DNA from: Niastella caeni
Lineage (GTDB): Bacteria > Bacteroidota > Bacteroidia > Chitinophagales > Chitinophagaceae
Assembly (NCBI RefSeq): GCF_004834005.1
Contig: NZ_STFF01000004.1
Location: 186,001 to 250,000 of the forward strand
Length of the DNA stretch: 64,000 bases
Direction: 5' to 3'
Positions 50,757-59,631 of the stretch are shown here, in pieces. The translations under genes and the position numbers were made by a program. Numbering within the stretch: the stretch's first letter is position 1; every line of letters starts with the position of its first letter. The notes under the pieces were generated by a model. It saw only the letters and a list, made by a program, of their open reading frames with translations. It did not search any database and was not told the origin of the DNA.

Positions 50757-51061
50757 AATGACAAGTTTTAAATAAATTTAAGTAACATATCAATTCAATG
50801 TGCTAATTTGATAATGTGCTATTGAGCAGATACTCTGTAATTTGTGCCTGAGGCCGTGCCGAAGGCATTAGCAAATAATGCATATTATCAAATAAACTAA
50901 TTACTTTTTCCGCTCATCCCTTAAATAGGCTTTTTTCATAAACTATGCCAGGCCTGTCTTCCCTTCGGTCGTTCTGATACTTGCAAGGGGGGCTGTATTT
51001 GAATATTACCGCTGTTATACTTTAACTTTAAAAGATATGGAAGAATCTGTACAATTGGCTT
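50757..51061. other. Divergent intergenic region with AATGTGCTAAT-type repeats
   Basis: No gene is seen. Near 50798-50822 CAATGTGCTAATTTGATAAT and another GTGCTA form short direct repeats; the same motif recurs at 61118 and 63670. Confidence 0.5.
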
Positions 51062-53734
51062 ATGAACCCGAGCTTTCTGCTAGTGACCATTTTTCTTTTT
51101 TTCGCTACAACCGCCATGAGCAATCCCGCCGATACAACGGTTGTAAGAAGATCGTATTTAACGCAACATATCCAGGGCGCTATTACTTTAGACGGAATTC
51201 CCAACGAAGCAGCCTGGAATTCGGTAGCATGGAGCGGTGACTTTATTCAATGGAAACCCAATGAAGGCAAAGCACCCGCACAACCCACCCAATTCAAGAT
51301 CCTATACGATGAAAAGTTTCTGTACATCGCTTACCATTGTATTGATGCGAACCCTGATTCCATTATAAGACGTATGGAACGCCGCGACCAGTTTCCCGGT
51401 GATTGGGTGGAAATAAATATCGACAGCTACCACGACCTACGTACCGCCTTCTCTTTTACCCTGTCGGTGTCGGGGGTACGCGGCGATGAGTTTGTCTCCA
51501 ACGACGGCAATAACTGGGATGTTAACTGGAACCCCATCTGGTTTGCCAAAACACATATTGATGAAACGGGTTGGACGGCCGAAGTGAAGATCCCGTTCAG
51601 TCAGCTACGTTATGGTAACGAAGCACAGAAAACCTGGGGCATCCAGGTTACGCGACGCATTTTCAGAAAAGAAGAATTGTCGACCTGGCAATATATTCCC
51701 CAAAATTCCGGGGTATGGGTAAGCCGCTTTGGCGAACTGAAGGGATTGAACAATATTCCCATGCATCGCCAGGTTGAAATAGCGCCATATGTAACCATCC
51801 AGGCCGATAAATACAAAAAAATTGAGGGCAACCCATTCGCCAAAGGCTTCGATACCAAATTAACCGGCGGGCTCGATGGCAAGTTTGCCGTTACCAATGA
51901 CCTGATCCTTGATTTCACGGTGAACCCCGATTTCGGGCAGGTGGAAGCCGATCCTTCGCAGGTGCGTATCGATGGCTTTCAGAATTTCTTTGAAGAGCGC
52001 CGGCCGTTCTTTATGGAAAGCAGGAATATTTTCGATTACCAGTTGACCGGTTCTGAAGCCGGCGGCGATTATGATTCCGACCTGCTTTTTTACTCCCGCC
52101 GCGTTGGTAGTTCGCCGCACGCCTACCCCAACGTGAACGGAAATGAATATGTGAAAATGCCGCTGAATACCTCCATCCTGGGCGCGGCCAAGTTCAGTGG
52201 AAAGACCCGGAAAGGCTGGAGCATTGGCGTGCTGGAAAGCATTACCCAAAAAGAAATGGCCACCATTGATAATAATGGCGAAAAAAGAAAAGAGCTGGTG
52301 GAACCGCTCACCAGTTATTTTGTAGGCAGACTGCAGAAAGACATCAATGGCGGTAAAACCATTTTTGGCGGCATCTTCACCGCTGTAAATCGGGCCGATG
52401 GACTGAATGATCGACTGCATAGCAACGCCTATTCAGGTGGTCTTGATTTTTTTCATACCTGGAAGAACCGGACCTGGTATGTTCGCGGTAACATGGTGTT
52501 CAGTCATGTTCAGGGAAGTAAAACGGCTATCCTCAATACACAAACTTCCTTTGAACACCTGTTTCAACGAACCGACGCCCCCGAAGTATCGGTTGACAGT
52601 AACCGCACTGCGCTTACGGGTACCGGAGCTACTATCCGGTTTGGAAAAAGTGGTGGTACATCTGGCCCGCATGGCCGGTTGTTTAAATTTGAGACCGGCG
52701 TCACCATGCGATCACCGGAGCTGGAGTTGAATGATATTGGCTTTATGCTCACGACCAATGAGATCAATCATTTTACCTGGGCAGGTTTACAATGGCCCAA
52801 ATCGTTCCTGTTCTTTCGTACGGCCAGGTTGAATTATAACCATTGGTCGAGGTGGGATTACAGTGGCAAATATATTTACCAGGCTTTCAATTTCAACTCA
52901 CATGCCACCTTTGAGAATAACTGGCAAACAGGTACCGGCACCACCTGGGCTGTGTTCGGCATTTCAAACAATGCATTGCGCGGCACTTCAGCCATTCGCC
53001 GTTTGCCCGGCATTTCTCATAATATTTATGTTACCAGCGATTCCCGTAAAAAGTTTTACGTATTCCTTGGCGCCAATAATTTCTGGGGGTTTCAACGCAC
53101 CATGAAAAACAATGATTTGGAGGTGTCGCTCTATTTTCAGCCCATCAATGCCATGCGCATCAGCCTGAGTGCAAACTATACCTACTCCTGGCGCAAACAG
53201 GACCAGTTTGTAAGCAATGTTTCCTTTGGCAATGCCACCCGTACCATTGTTGGTGAAGTAAAACAACATACCTTACGGTTCACCGGCCGGTTGAGTTATA
53301 ACATTACGCCCGATCTTACCCTGCAATACTACGGACAACCATACATTTCACGCCCCGTATACGATCACTTTGCCTATGTAACCGACCCGCTGGCCAAAAA
53401 GCTCAACGACCGGTTCTATGTATTCAGCGATGGACAGATCAGTGAGGCAAATGGTAAATACCATGTTGATGAGCAAAAAGACGGCACGGTTGATTACAGC
53501 TTCAGTAAACCCGATTTCAACTTTGTACAGTTCAGGTCGAATTTCGTTATGCGTTGGGAGTATAAGCCAGGATCTGAATTTTACCTGGTTTGGTCGCAAA
53601 GCAATACACCCGATGCGGCTGCCGACCTAGACAAAGATGTGCCCGTTCCGAGAAGTTTATTCAGTAATGCCTTTGATAATAATGCGGCAAGAAATATCTT
53701 TTTAGTTAAATGGACGTACCGTTTCCTGAAATGA
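51062..53734 (+). CDS. DUF5916 protein with N-terminal CBM9-like domain
   Basis: An 890-residue envelope protein (signal MNPSFLLVTIFLFFATTAMS). Residues 35-215 form a carbohydrate-binding-type beta-sandwich (ITLDGIPNEAAWNSVAWSGDFIQWKPNEG..FLYIAYHCIDANPD..WTAEVKIPFSQLRYG). The DUF5916 body follows (LDFTVNPDFGQVEADPSQVRIDGFQNFFEERRPFFMESRNIF), then a long series of amphipathic strands ending in WTYRFLK, consistent with an outer-membrane beta-barrel. Role probably in polysaccharide or surface binding; not established. ATG 51062 fits the signal peptide. Confidence 0.88.
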   Translation: MNPSFLLVTIFLFFATTAMSNPADTTVVRRSYLTQHIQGAITLDGIPNEAAWNSVAWSGDFIQWKPNEGKAPAQPTQFKILYDEKFLYIAYHCIDANPDSIIRRMERRDQFPGDWVEINIDSYHDLRTAFSFTLSVSGVRGDEFVSNDGNNWDVNWNPIWFAKTHIDETGWTAEVKIPFSQLRYGNEAQKTWGIQVTRRIFRKEELSTWQYIPQNSGVWVSRFGELKGLNNIPMHRQVEIAPYVTIQADKYKKIEGNPFAKGFDTKLTGGLDGKFAVTNDLILDFTVNPDFGQVEADPSQVRIDGFQNFFEERRPFFMESRNIFDYQLTGSEAGGDYDSDLLFYSRRVGSSPHAYPNVNGNEYVKMPLNTSILGAAKFSGKTRKGWSIGVLESITQKEMATIDNNGEKRKELVEPLTSYFVGRLQKDINGGKTIFGGIFTAVNRADGLNDRLHSNAYSGGLDFFHTWKNRTWYVRGNMVFSHVQGSKTAILNTQTSFEHLFQRTDAPEVSVDSNRTALTGTGATIRFGKSGGTSGPHGRLFKFETGVTMRSPELELNDIGFMLTTNEINHFTWAGLQWPKSFLFFRTARLNYNHWSRWDYSGKYIYQAFNFNSHATFENNWQTGTGTTWAVFGISNNALRGTSAIRRLPGISHNIYVTSDSRKKFYVFLGANNFWGFQRTMKNNDLEVSLYFQPINAMRISLSANYTYSWRKQDQFVSNVSFGNATRTIVGEVKQHTLRFTGRLSYNITPDLTLQYYGQPYISRPVYDHFAYVTDPLAKKLNDRFYVFSDGQISEANGKYHVDEQKDGTVDYSFSKPDFNFVQFRSNFVMRWEYKPGSEFYLVWSQSNTPDAAADLDKDVPVPRSLFSNAFDNNAARNIFLVKWTYRFLK

Positions 53735-53835
53735 GAAATAAGAAATTAAGAATGAGGAATGAGAAAGTAGTGGTGAGCGGTGAATGGTGAGTGGTGAAAT
53801 GCGCTGCTCTTACGTTGTGTGCCTGAATTTTGCGT

Positions 53836-53905
53836 GCAGCGTGAAGCTTTACAGCTTTCCGCTTACAGCTTACGGCTTACAGCTTACGGCTTTCTTCTTA
53901 CAGCC
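53836..53905. repeat. Heptamer repeat (ACNGCTT), locus 1 of the AGCT family
   Basis: Blocks of seven bases (ACAGCTT, TCCGCTT, ACAGCTT, ACGGCTT, ACAGCTT, ACGGCTT, TCTTCTT) run in tandem. They are the reverse complement of the heptamer making up the array at 55724. The preceding 53750-53800 stretch is a second low-complexity run (GTGAGCGGTGAATGGTGAGT). Confidence 0.7.
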
Positions 53906-54028
53906 AATGTAAGGTATTTCTACCTTGTTAATTTGGGTATTTTAACGGTTTTTCCGGTACAAACGATAACGGAGCTTTGTATATGGTTTGATAGATAAAA
54001 TATTGTAAAAAGCTTAAAACCGCATACA

Positions 54029-54703
54029 ATGTTTTTCCTGAACGTTTCTAAACCGCTTGCCGAAATTCCCACCCAGCTCGACCTCGTATACCTCATACTG
54101 GCCTGCGTGGGGCTGCTGATCCTATTGACATGTATCGGCTCCTATCTTTTTGGTTATGGACAGCATTTACAAGGCCGTGTGCAGGAGATAAAAGCATTCG
54201 GCGCCGATATGAAAATTTCAGTTATAACCGTCTGTATACTGGTAGGCATAGGCCTGGTAGTGCCAATTGTATGGAAGAGCTTTAATGATACGGTGGGCGC
54301 GCTTAACAGATCGAGGCAACAATTGGAGAGTGATAAAAGGTCCATAGAAAAAGAAAGGGACCAGATCAGGAATGAGCTGGAATCGGCCAAATCAAAGATC
54401 TCGCGCGACCTGATACTGCTGCTTGAGCTGGAAGGCATTCCCTTTAGCGAGTTCCCTAAAAAGGCAGACCTCACGGTAGGTTATTACGATCATAATTCAG
54501 AGTTCCCGCAAATTATAACCCATGATGTGGTGAATGATGGAAAAGTAAAGCGGATAAAGGTCTTTCTTAAAAATATAAACAACGAAACCGAATACCCCCG
54601 CCTGGAAGTAGTAAAAGCAAATACCGATCAGAAATGGGTGTTTGAAGATTTCAGGCCCGGCGCCATTCCCGTTTTTGTCTTAAAGAAAGAAATAGTACAA
54701 TGA
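54029..54703 (+). CDS. Two-helix membrane protein with coiled coil, partner of the YEATS protein
   Basis: A 224-residue protein with two transmembrane helices (about 18-40, LDLVYLILACVGLLILLTCI, and 63-83, ISVITVCILVGIGLVVPIVW). A long charged coiled coil follows (residues 88-130, NRSRQQLESDKRSIEKERDQ), then a C-terminal domain of about 90 residues (ILLLELEGIPFSEFP..PGAIPVFVLKKEIVQ). I recognise no named family. Its stop overlaps the start of the next gene (ATGA at 54700-54703), so the two products are made together and probably interact at the membrane. Confidence 0.75.
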   Translation: MFFLNVSKPLAEIPTQLDLVYLILACVGLLILLTCIGSYLFGYGQHLQGRVQEIKAFGADMKISVITVCILVGIGLVVPIVWKSFNDTVGALNRSRQQLESDKRSIEKERDQIRNELESAKSKISRDLILLLELEGIPFSEFPKKADLTVGYYDHNSEFPQIITHDVVNDGKVKRIKVFLKNINNETEYPRLEVVKANTDQKWVFEDFRPGAIPVFVLKKEIVQ

Positions 54704-55056
54704 AAAATATCGTCCTGATCATCCTGTTATTATGGGCATGCCAGGCGTATGCTCAAAATATAACCGTAACAAATGATGCATCCCCTGCCACCAGAAAAGG
54801 GTATTATAACTGGAAGGTGTACCTGGTGGCCAGTTCCACCGTTTTAAGCACTATAAAAGAAGTGGTTTACACCTTACACCCCACTTTCAAATACCCGGTA
54901 CAAACGGTAAAGGCCAGTACCCGGAACAGAAATTTTTCGTACAGTGCTTCCGGCTGGGGCGAATTTGATATCAAAGTGAAGATCGTATATAACAATTCCA
55001 AACGCACGCCGCTTTACCTGGTGCATCATTTGCGGTTCAGTAAAGCGAAGGGGTAA
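54700..55056 (+). CDS. Exported prokaryotic YEATS-domain (pYEATS) protein
   Basis: A 118-residue protein: signal peptide MKNIVLIILLLWACQAYAQ, then one domain with the pYEATS pattern YYNWKVYLVASSTVLSTIKE, VVYTLHPTFKYPVQTV and FSYSASGWGEFDIKVKIVYN. The Y-T-L-H-P-T-F and G-W-G-E-F blocks are diagnostic. Eukaryotic YEATS domains read acylated lysines; prokaryotic ones have been predicted from gene contexts to act as sensor or adaptor modules. Export to the periplasm is notable. It is translationally coupled to the upstream membrane protein. Confidence 0.78.
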   Translation: MKNIVLIILLLWACQAYAQNITVTNDASPATRKGYYNWKVYLVASSTVLSTIKEVVYTLHPTFKYPVQTVKASTRNRNFSYSASGWGEFDIKVKIVYNNSKRTPLYLVHHLRFSKAKG

Positions 55057-55061
55057 GAAAT

Positions 55062-55148
55062 GGCGAAGCAAGAGGTAGGAAGTAAGAAGTAGGGCATACG
55101 AAATACGAAATTCAAGCTCATCTTACCCCCTACTTCTAACTTCTGCTA
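55062..55148. repeat. Imperfect inverted repeat between convergent genes
   Basis: AGGAAGTAAGAAGTAGGG (about 55076-55093) is matched by CCCTACTTCTAACTTCT (about 55127-55143) on the other side, with two mismatches. It could terminate both the YEATS gene and the convergent DoxX gene. Confidence 0.55.
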
Positions 55149-55152
55149 TCTA

Positions 55153-55554
55153 TTAAAACGCAACTCCCCCTAACACACCTGTCTCTTGATTAATAAACTT
55201 TCTCCTTCTGTTATAAAACACATACGATGCAGTGGCCAAGCCAAGCGGCAATACCATAAACATCCAGTCGGGTTTACCAATGGCAACAATGGAAAACGTA
55301 GCGCCAATAAGGTCGAAGAACAACCCGGCATACGCCCACTCTTTTAACCGGTGAAAACCGGGGATCAAAATAGCCGCCACACCCAACAATTTGGCTACGC
55401 CAATGAAAGGAACAAAATACACGGGATAACCCAATTCTTCATGCATGCCCTGTATGGCCATTGGATGACTGATGATATCGGGAATGGCAGAACTCAGCAT
55501 TAAAAAAGCAAATAATCCGGTAAACACCCAGTAGAAAATGTTAGTTTTTTTCAT
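55153..55554 (-). CDS. DoxX-family membrane protein, copy 2
   Basis: A 133-residue four-helix membrane protein paralogous to 34294-34683. It shares YWVFTGLFAFLMLSSAIPDI, LGYPVYFVPFIGVAKLLG, AAILIPGFHRLKEWAYAGLFFDLIGA. Function is as uncertain as for copy 1. It diverges from the DUF4870 gene across the large repeat array. Confidence 0.85.
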   Translation of the reverse strand: MKKTNIFYWVFTGLFAFLMLSSAIPDIISHPMAIQGMHEELGYPVYFVPFIGVAKLLGVAAILIPGFHRLKEWAYAGLFFDLIGATFSIVAIGKPDWMFMVLPLGLATASYVFYNRRRKFINQETGVLGGVAF

Positions 55555-55723
55555 AACGAATAGTTTAAAGTTGATAATCGTTTTTTGTTTTGTTTGACGG
55601 CCATCGTATCAATTGCGTTTATGGTTGGTAGTACGAACGGCCTGATTTGTTATAACAAAACTAGATTCAAAAAACGGCTTCAACGGGGTGTGTTACTGAC
55701 AATTTAAGGGGTAGTTTGCGACA

Positions 55724-56355
55724 TAGAAAACAGCTGTAAGCAAATACAGAAAACAGCTGTAAGCTATAAGCTGAAAGCAAATACAGAAAACAGCTGTAAG
55801 CTGCAAGCTATAAGCTGAAAGCAAATACAGAAAACAGCTGTAAGCTGCAAGCAAATACAGAAAACAGCTGTAAGCTGCAAGCTATAAGCTGCAAGCAAAT
55901 ACAGAAAACAGCTGTAAGCTGCAAGCTATAAGCTGAAAGCAAATACAGAAAACAGCTGTAAGCTGCAAGCTATAAGCTGTAAGCAAATACAGAAAACAGC
56001 TGTAAGCTGCAAGCTATAAGCTGAAAGCAAATACAGAAAACAGCTGTAAGCTGCAAGCTATAAGCTGAAAGCAAATACAGAAAACAGCTGTAAGCTGCAA
56101 GCAAATACAGAAAACAGCTGTAAGCTGCAAGCTATAAGCTGCAAGCAAATACAGAAAACAGCTTTTTCTCGTTGCCTTTATGCCTTTATGCCTCGTTGCC
56201 TTGTTGCCTTAATACAGCTGCAAGCTACAAGCTGCAAGCAAATACAGAAAACAGCTGTAAGCTGCAAGCTATAAGCTGAAAGCAAATACAGAATACAGCT
56301 TTTTCTCGTTGCCTTTATGCCTTGTTGCCTCGTTGCCTCGCTGCCTTAATACAGC
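55724..56355 (+). repeat. Quantised AGCTNNA heptamer array with TTGCC octamer modules, locus 2
   Basis: A 16-nt linker AGCAAATACAGAAAAC is followed by two to four heptamers (AGCTGTA, AGCTGCA, AGCTATA, AGCTGAA). The linker core AAATACAGAAAACAGC starts at 55742, 55779, 55823, 55853, 55897, 55941, 55985, 56029, 56073, 56103, 56147 and 56240, with a variant at 56284. Spacings within runs are 44, 37 or 30 bp, each differing by 7. At 56162-56208 and 56298-56345 an 8-bp-periodic module (TTTATGCC, TCGTTGCC, TTGTTGCC) interrupts. Every frame is closed by stops, so it is non-coding. It fills the divergent gap between DoxX and DUF4870 genes. Confidence 0.92.
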
Positions 56356-56408
56356 GCTGATGCGGCCATATAAATAATATTGAATAAATTTATGTAAACA
56401 CAAATTTT

Positions 56409-56777
56409 ATGACCAACACATCCTCCAACTCATTTTTGGGCTCGGAAGAAGCCCCGATTTCCGCCCCCACCAGCGATGAAAGAACCCTGGCCATTCTCTG
56501 TCATGTGCTCACGTTGTTTTTCTGGATCTTTCCGCCCCTGATCATTTACCTTATTAAAAAAGATGAATCTGCATACGTAACGGCACATGCCCGGGAGTCA
56601 TTAAATTTTCAGATCACCATGACCATCGCCTGCCTTATTCTCTTTATTACCATCATTGGTATTTTCTTATTATGGGTCATTGGTATAATTGTGCTGGTGC
56701 TGGTAATTGTTGCTACTATAAGGGCCAGCGAGAATAAGCTATACCGCTATCCTTTTACAATAAGGTTGATCAAATAG
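56409..56777 (+). CDS. DUF4870 membrane protein
   Basis: A 122-residue protein. The N-terminus is Ser/Pro-rich. The conserved SDERTLAILCHVLTLFFWIFPPLIIYLIKKDESAYVTAHARESLNFQITM and a second pair of helices (LILFITIIGIFLLWVIGIIVLVL) define DUF4870, a Tic20-like four-helix family of unknown role. The gene starts 54 bp after the repeat array, which must therefore contain or adjoin its promoter. Confidence 0.9.
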   Translation: MTNTSSNSFLGSEEAPISAPTSDERTLAILCHVLTLFFWIFPPLIIYLIKKDESAYVTAHARESLNFQITMTIACLILFITIIGIFLLWVIGIIVLVLVIVATIRASENKLYRYPFTIRLIK

Positions 56778-56890
56778 CATGGATATGTAAAGTTGAAAAA
56801 GCATCCGGCTGCCAGTTTCCGGAGAATGAAAAAGATAGCTTAACTATTGGCGGAAATGCTGAAGCTTAGGTTCCGGTAACCGGGACAATG

Positions 56891-56923
56891 CAAAAAAAAG
56901 ATCGCCCTTTACAGAACGATCCG
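56891..56923 (-). terminator. Terminator of serA
   Basis: On the minus strand GGATCG pairs with CGATC(T) around TTCTGTAAAGGG, followed by a T8 run. It begins about 20 bp after the serA stop. Confidence 0.75.
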
Positions 56924-56944
56924 CTTCTTATTATTGATATATCG

Positions 56945-58183
56945 TTAATACAACAACCTTACCTTAATAGTATCTTTCACTTCCTTCAACAAATTAACGG
57001 CTGTATTGGAGATCTTGCGGTCGAGGTCAAGCACCACATAACCAATCTCGTCATTCGTTTTCAGGTATTGACCCAAAATGTTGATCTTGTTATTCGCCAA
57101 TGTAGTGTTGATGGCCGATAATACGCCGGGCACATTACGGTGAACATGCAAAATGCGATGGGCGCCTTCCTGTGGCGGCAGGCTCAATGGCGGCACGGTG
57201 TGCGAACCAATGCTTACGCCCATTTCAAGGTACTGGAACAATTTATTGCTCACATCTTCCCCAATGTTCTGCTGCGCTTCTTCGGTTGAACCGCCGATGT
57301 GCGGGGTAAGAATAACGTTTGGCAAACCCTGTAACGGGGTAGTGAATTTATCGCCGTTCTTTTCAGGCTCCCATGGGTATACGTCAACCGCTGCGCCGCT
57401 CATTTGTCCTTCCTGTAAGGCCTTGGCCAGCGCTTCCAGGTCAACTACTTCACCGCGGGCATAGTTGATAAGAATAGAACCCTTCTTGAAATTCTTTATT
57501 ACGTTTTTATTGATCAGGTTTTTGGTGCTGTTGGTTTCGGGTACATGCAGGGTGATGATGTCGGCCTGGCTTACCAGGTCTTTCAGCGACTTCTTTGCAA
57601 CGGCATTCCCCAGCGGCAGTTTGGTAATGGTATCGTAAAATATTACCTGCATACCCAGGGCTTCCGCCAAAACGCTAACCTGTGTTCCGATATTGCCATA
57701 ACCTACAATACCCAGCGTTTTGCCACGCATTTCATAACTGCCTTTGGCATCTTTCAGCCAAATGCCTTCATGCGCCGCTTTATTTTTATCCACAATGCGG
57801 CGGATCAACAAGATCGATAAACCTATCACCAGCTCTGCTACCGAACGGGTATTGGAATACGGTGCATTGAACACCGCAACACCCTGTTGTTTAGCATATT
57901 TTAGATCAACCTGGTTAACACCTATACAAAAACAACCTATGGCCTGTAGTTTTTTAGCAGCATCCAGCACCCGCGGCGTGATCTGGGTTTTGGAGCGGAT
58001 ACCCAATAAATGCACATCTTTCACTTCTCGTATCAGGTCTTCTTCACTTAACGCCCCCGTTATCTTTTTAACGGATGTGTAACCATTGTCTTTAAAGAAC
58101 TTTACGGCTGTGTCACTGATGTTCTCAAGTAGTAGAATGTTTATCTTTTCCTTGGGATAACTCGTAATTTGTTTGTCGGTCAT
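56945..58183 (-). CDS. serA: D-3-phosphoglycerate dehydrogenase
   Basis: A 412-residue NAD-dependent dehydrogenase for the first step of serine biosynthesis. The nucleotide-binding loop is GIVGYGNIGTQVSVLAEALGM, the catalytic Arg is in NYARGEVVD and the His in TPHIGGSTEEAQ. A C-terminal ACT domain (about 335-412, HRNVPGVLSAINTTLANNKINILGQYLKTNDEIGYVVLDLD) suggests feedback inhibition by serine, as in the E. coli-type enzyme of similar length. Monocistronic, with its own terminator. Confidence 0.95.
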   Translation of the reverse strand: MTDKQITSYPKEKINILLLENISDTAVKFFKDNGYTSVKKITGALSEEDLIREVKDVHLLGIRSKTQITPRVLDAAKKLQAIGCFCIGVNQVDLKYAKQQGVAVFNAPYSNTRSVAELVIGLSILLIRRIVDKNKAAHEGIWLKDAKGSYEMRGKTLGIVGYGNIGTQVSVLAEALGMQVIFYDTITKLPLGNAVAKKSLKDLVSQADIITLHVPETNSTKNLINKNVIKNFKKGSILINYARGEVVDLEALAKALQEGQMSGAAVDVYPWEPEKNGDKFTTPLQGLPNVILTPHIGGSTEEAQQNIGEDVSNKLFQYLEMGVSIGSHTVPPLSLPPQEGAHRILHVHRNVPGVLSAINTTLANNKINILGQYLKTNDEIGYVVLDLDRKISNTAVNLLKEVKDTIKVRLLY

Positions 58184-58299
58184 AATGAATCTCGCTGCTT
58201 TTACGTTATCATGTTAAAAGATTGCAAATATAGTTCATAGTTGCAGAAAGTCAGGCATGAAAATAGCATTCATGGGCTGGGTTACTGATCTGTTTTCTG

Positions 58300-58307
58300 T
58301 AACTTCG
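58300..58307 (+). promoter_or_regulatory. Near-consensus -7 box before serine hydrolase gene
   Basis: TAACTTCG matches TAnnTTTG at five of six fixed positions and lies 34 bp before the GTG start at 58342. Confidence 0.4.
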
Positions 58308-58341
58308 CAAATTACTGAAACCAAAAAATAAGATTGTCCTG

Positions 58342-59619
58342 GTGAAAAACTTAGTAAGGTTATTGCTGGTAGTTCTGGCATTACAGAGCTGTGCGCGTGT
58401 TAACAATAAAAAGGTTACCTCCGCCCCTGCAAATGATGATACCTCATCGTTACCCGCTCACGCCACTCCATTAACACCCGAAGAGATAAGTCGATACAAG
58501 CGGTTGGTCAGTAACCATCTTGATTCTACCCTGAATAAAACGCGGTTCAACGGCAGCGTACTTGTGGCAAAAAACGGACAAATCGTTTATGAAGAATACG
58601 CGGGTTTTGTAGATCCCCGCACCAAAAGAGATTCCATCACCCCCACTACCCCCTTCCACCTCGCTTCTGTTTCAAAGACCTTTACCGGTATGGCCACGTT
58701 GAGATTGTGGGAAGAAGGCAGGCTCAATGTAGAAGATCCCGTTTCAAAATATTTACCCGGTTTTCCGCTGGAAGGCGTAACCGTGCGGCTTTTGCTGAAC
58801 CATCGCAGCGGTATTCCCAAATACGACCATTATATGGGCGAAATGGGCTGGGATAAGCATAAAATGATCAGTAACCAGGATGTGCTCGACTTCCTGATCG
58901 CCAATCACCAGAAAATACCTATTGGCACGCCCAATCGCGGTTTCAGCTATTCCAATACCAATTATGCCCTGCTGGCCCTGATCATTGAAAAAGTGAGCGG
59001 CCTTTCGTATAAAGATTACCTGAAAAAGACCTTTTTCGATCCGCTGGGTATGAAAGACACGTACGTGTTCACCCTCGCCGATTCTGCCCGCTATATGCCT
59101 TCTTTCTATTACAGCAACCGCGAATACAGATTTGAATTCCTCGATGCCGTTTATGGCGATAAAAATATTTACAGTACGGTACGCGACCTGTTGAAATGGG
59201 ACCAGGCCCTGCAAACCGAAGGGTTTTTTAAAAAGGCTACCCTCGACCAGGCTTATGCCGGCTATAGCTTTGAAAAGCCCGGCACCCACAATTACGGACT
59301 GGGCTGGCGCATGTACCTGCTGAAGAATGGCAAAAAGCTCATCTACCACAATGGCTGGTGGCATGGCAACCGCACATCTTTCTACCGCATGACCGATGAA
59401 AATGCCACGATCATTGCCCTGGCTAACAACGATTGCCGGTATGTGTACAAGGTGAAGGAAATGGCCGATATTTTTGGCGATTATATGCAAAAACATAAAC
59501 GCTACGATGACGACGAGCCCACCCAGGTTGCCCATGTACAAAAGCCGGTGAAGCGCCGTTCGCATGCCACCGCCTATAAAAAGAAAAGTACCAGTCGCCG
59601 CTCCACTGCCAAAAAGTAA
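58342..59619 (+). CDS. Serine hydrolase lipoprotein, beta-lactamase family
   Basis: A 425-residue protein starting at GTG 58342, needed for the lipoprotein signal (KNLVRLLLVVLALQSC, Cys17). The S-x-x-K nucleophile is in ASVSKTFTGMA, the Tyr motif is YSNTNYALL, and HNGWWHGNRTS is the third motif. Related S12-family enzymes act on D-amino acid peptides or esters. The C-terminus carries a basic Lys/Arg/Ser tail (KPVKRRSHATAYKKKSTSRR), unusual for this family, perhaps binding anionic polymers. It is 12 bp ahead of the nnr gene. Confidence 0.88.
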   Translation: MKNLVRLLLVVLALQSCARVNNKKVTSAPANDDTSSLPAHATPLTPEEISRYKRLVSNHLDSTLNKTRFNGSVLVAKNGQIVYEEYAGFVDPRTKRDSITPTTPFHLASVSKTFTGMATLRLWEEGRLNVEDPVSKYLPGFPLEGVTVRLLLNHRSGIPKYDHYMGEMGWDKHKMISNQDVLDFLIANHQKIPIGTPNRGFSYSNTNYALLALIIEKVSGLSYKDYLKKTFFDPLGMKDTYVFTLADSARYMPSFYYSNREYRFEFLDAVYGDKNIYSTVRDLLKWDQALQTEGFFKKATLDQAYAGYSFEKPGTHNYGLGWRMYLLKNGKKLIYHNGWWHGNRTSFYRMTDENATIIALANNDCRYVYKVKEMADIFGDYMQKHKRYDDDEPTQVAHVQKPVKRRSHATAYKKKSTSRRSTAKK

Positions 59620-59631
59620 TTAATTTTCGGG

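Noticed and set aside
52407..52730. Overlapping plus-strand frame in the DUF5916 gene
   Set aside because: No initiation context and no family features; the DUF5916 frame is continuous across it.
55724..56355. Repeat array as a CRISPR locus
   Set aside because: The spaces between linkers are made of the same heptamers, not unique spacers; unit length varies by 7 bp; no cas genes are present; part of the array has a different 8-bp period.
58753..59565. 270-codon open frame antisense to the serine hydrolase
   Set aside because: The sense strand encodes all family motifs. The antisense frame has no motifs and is a by-product of GC-rich codon use.
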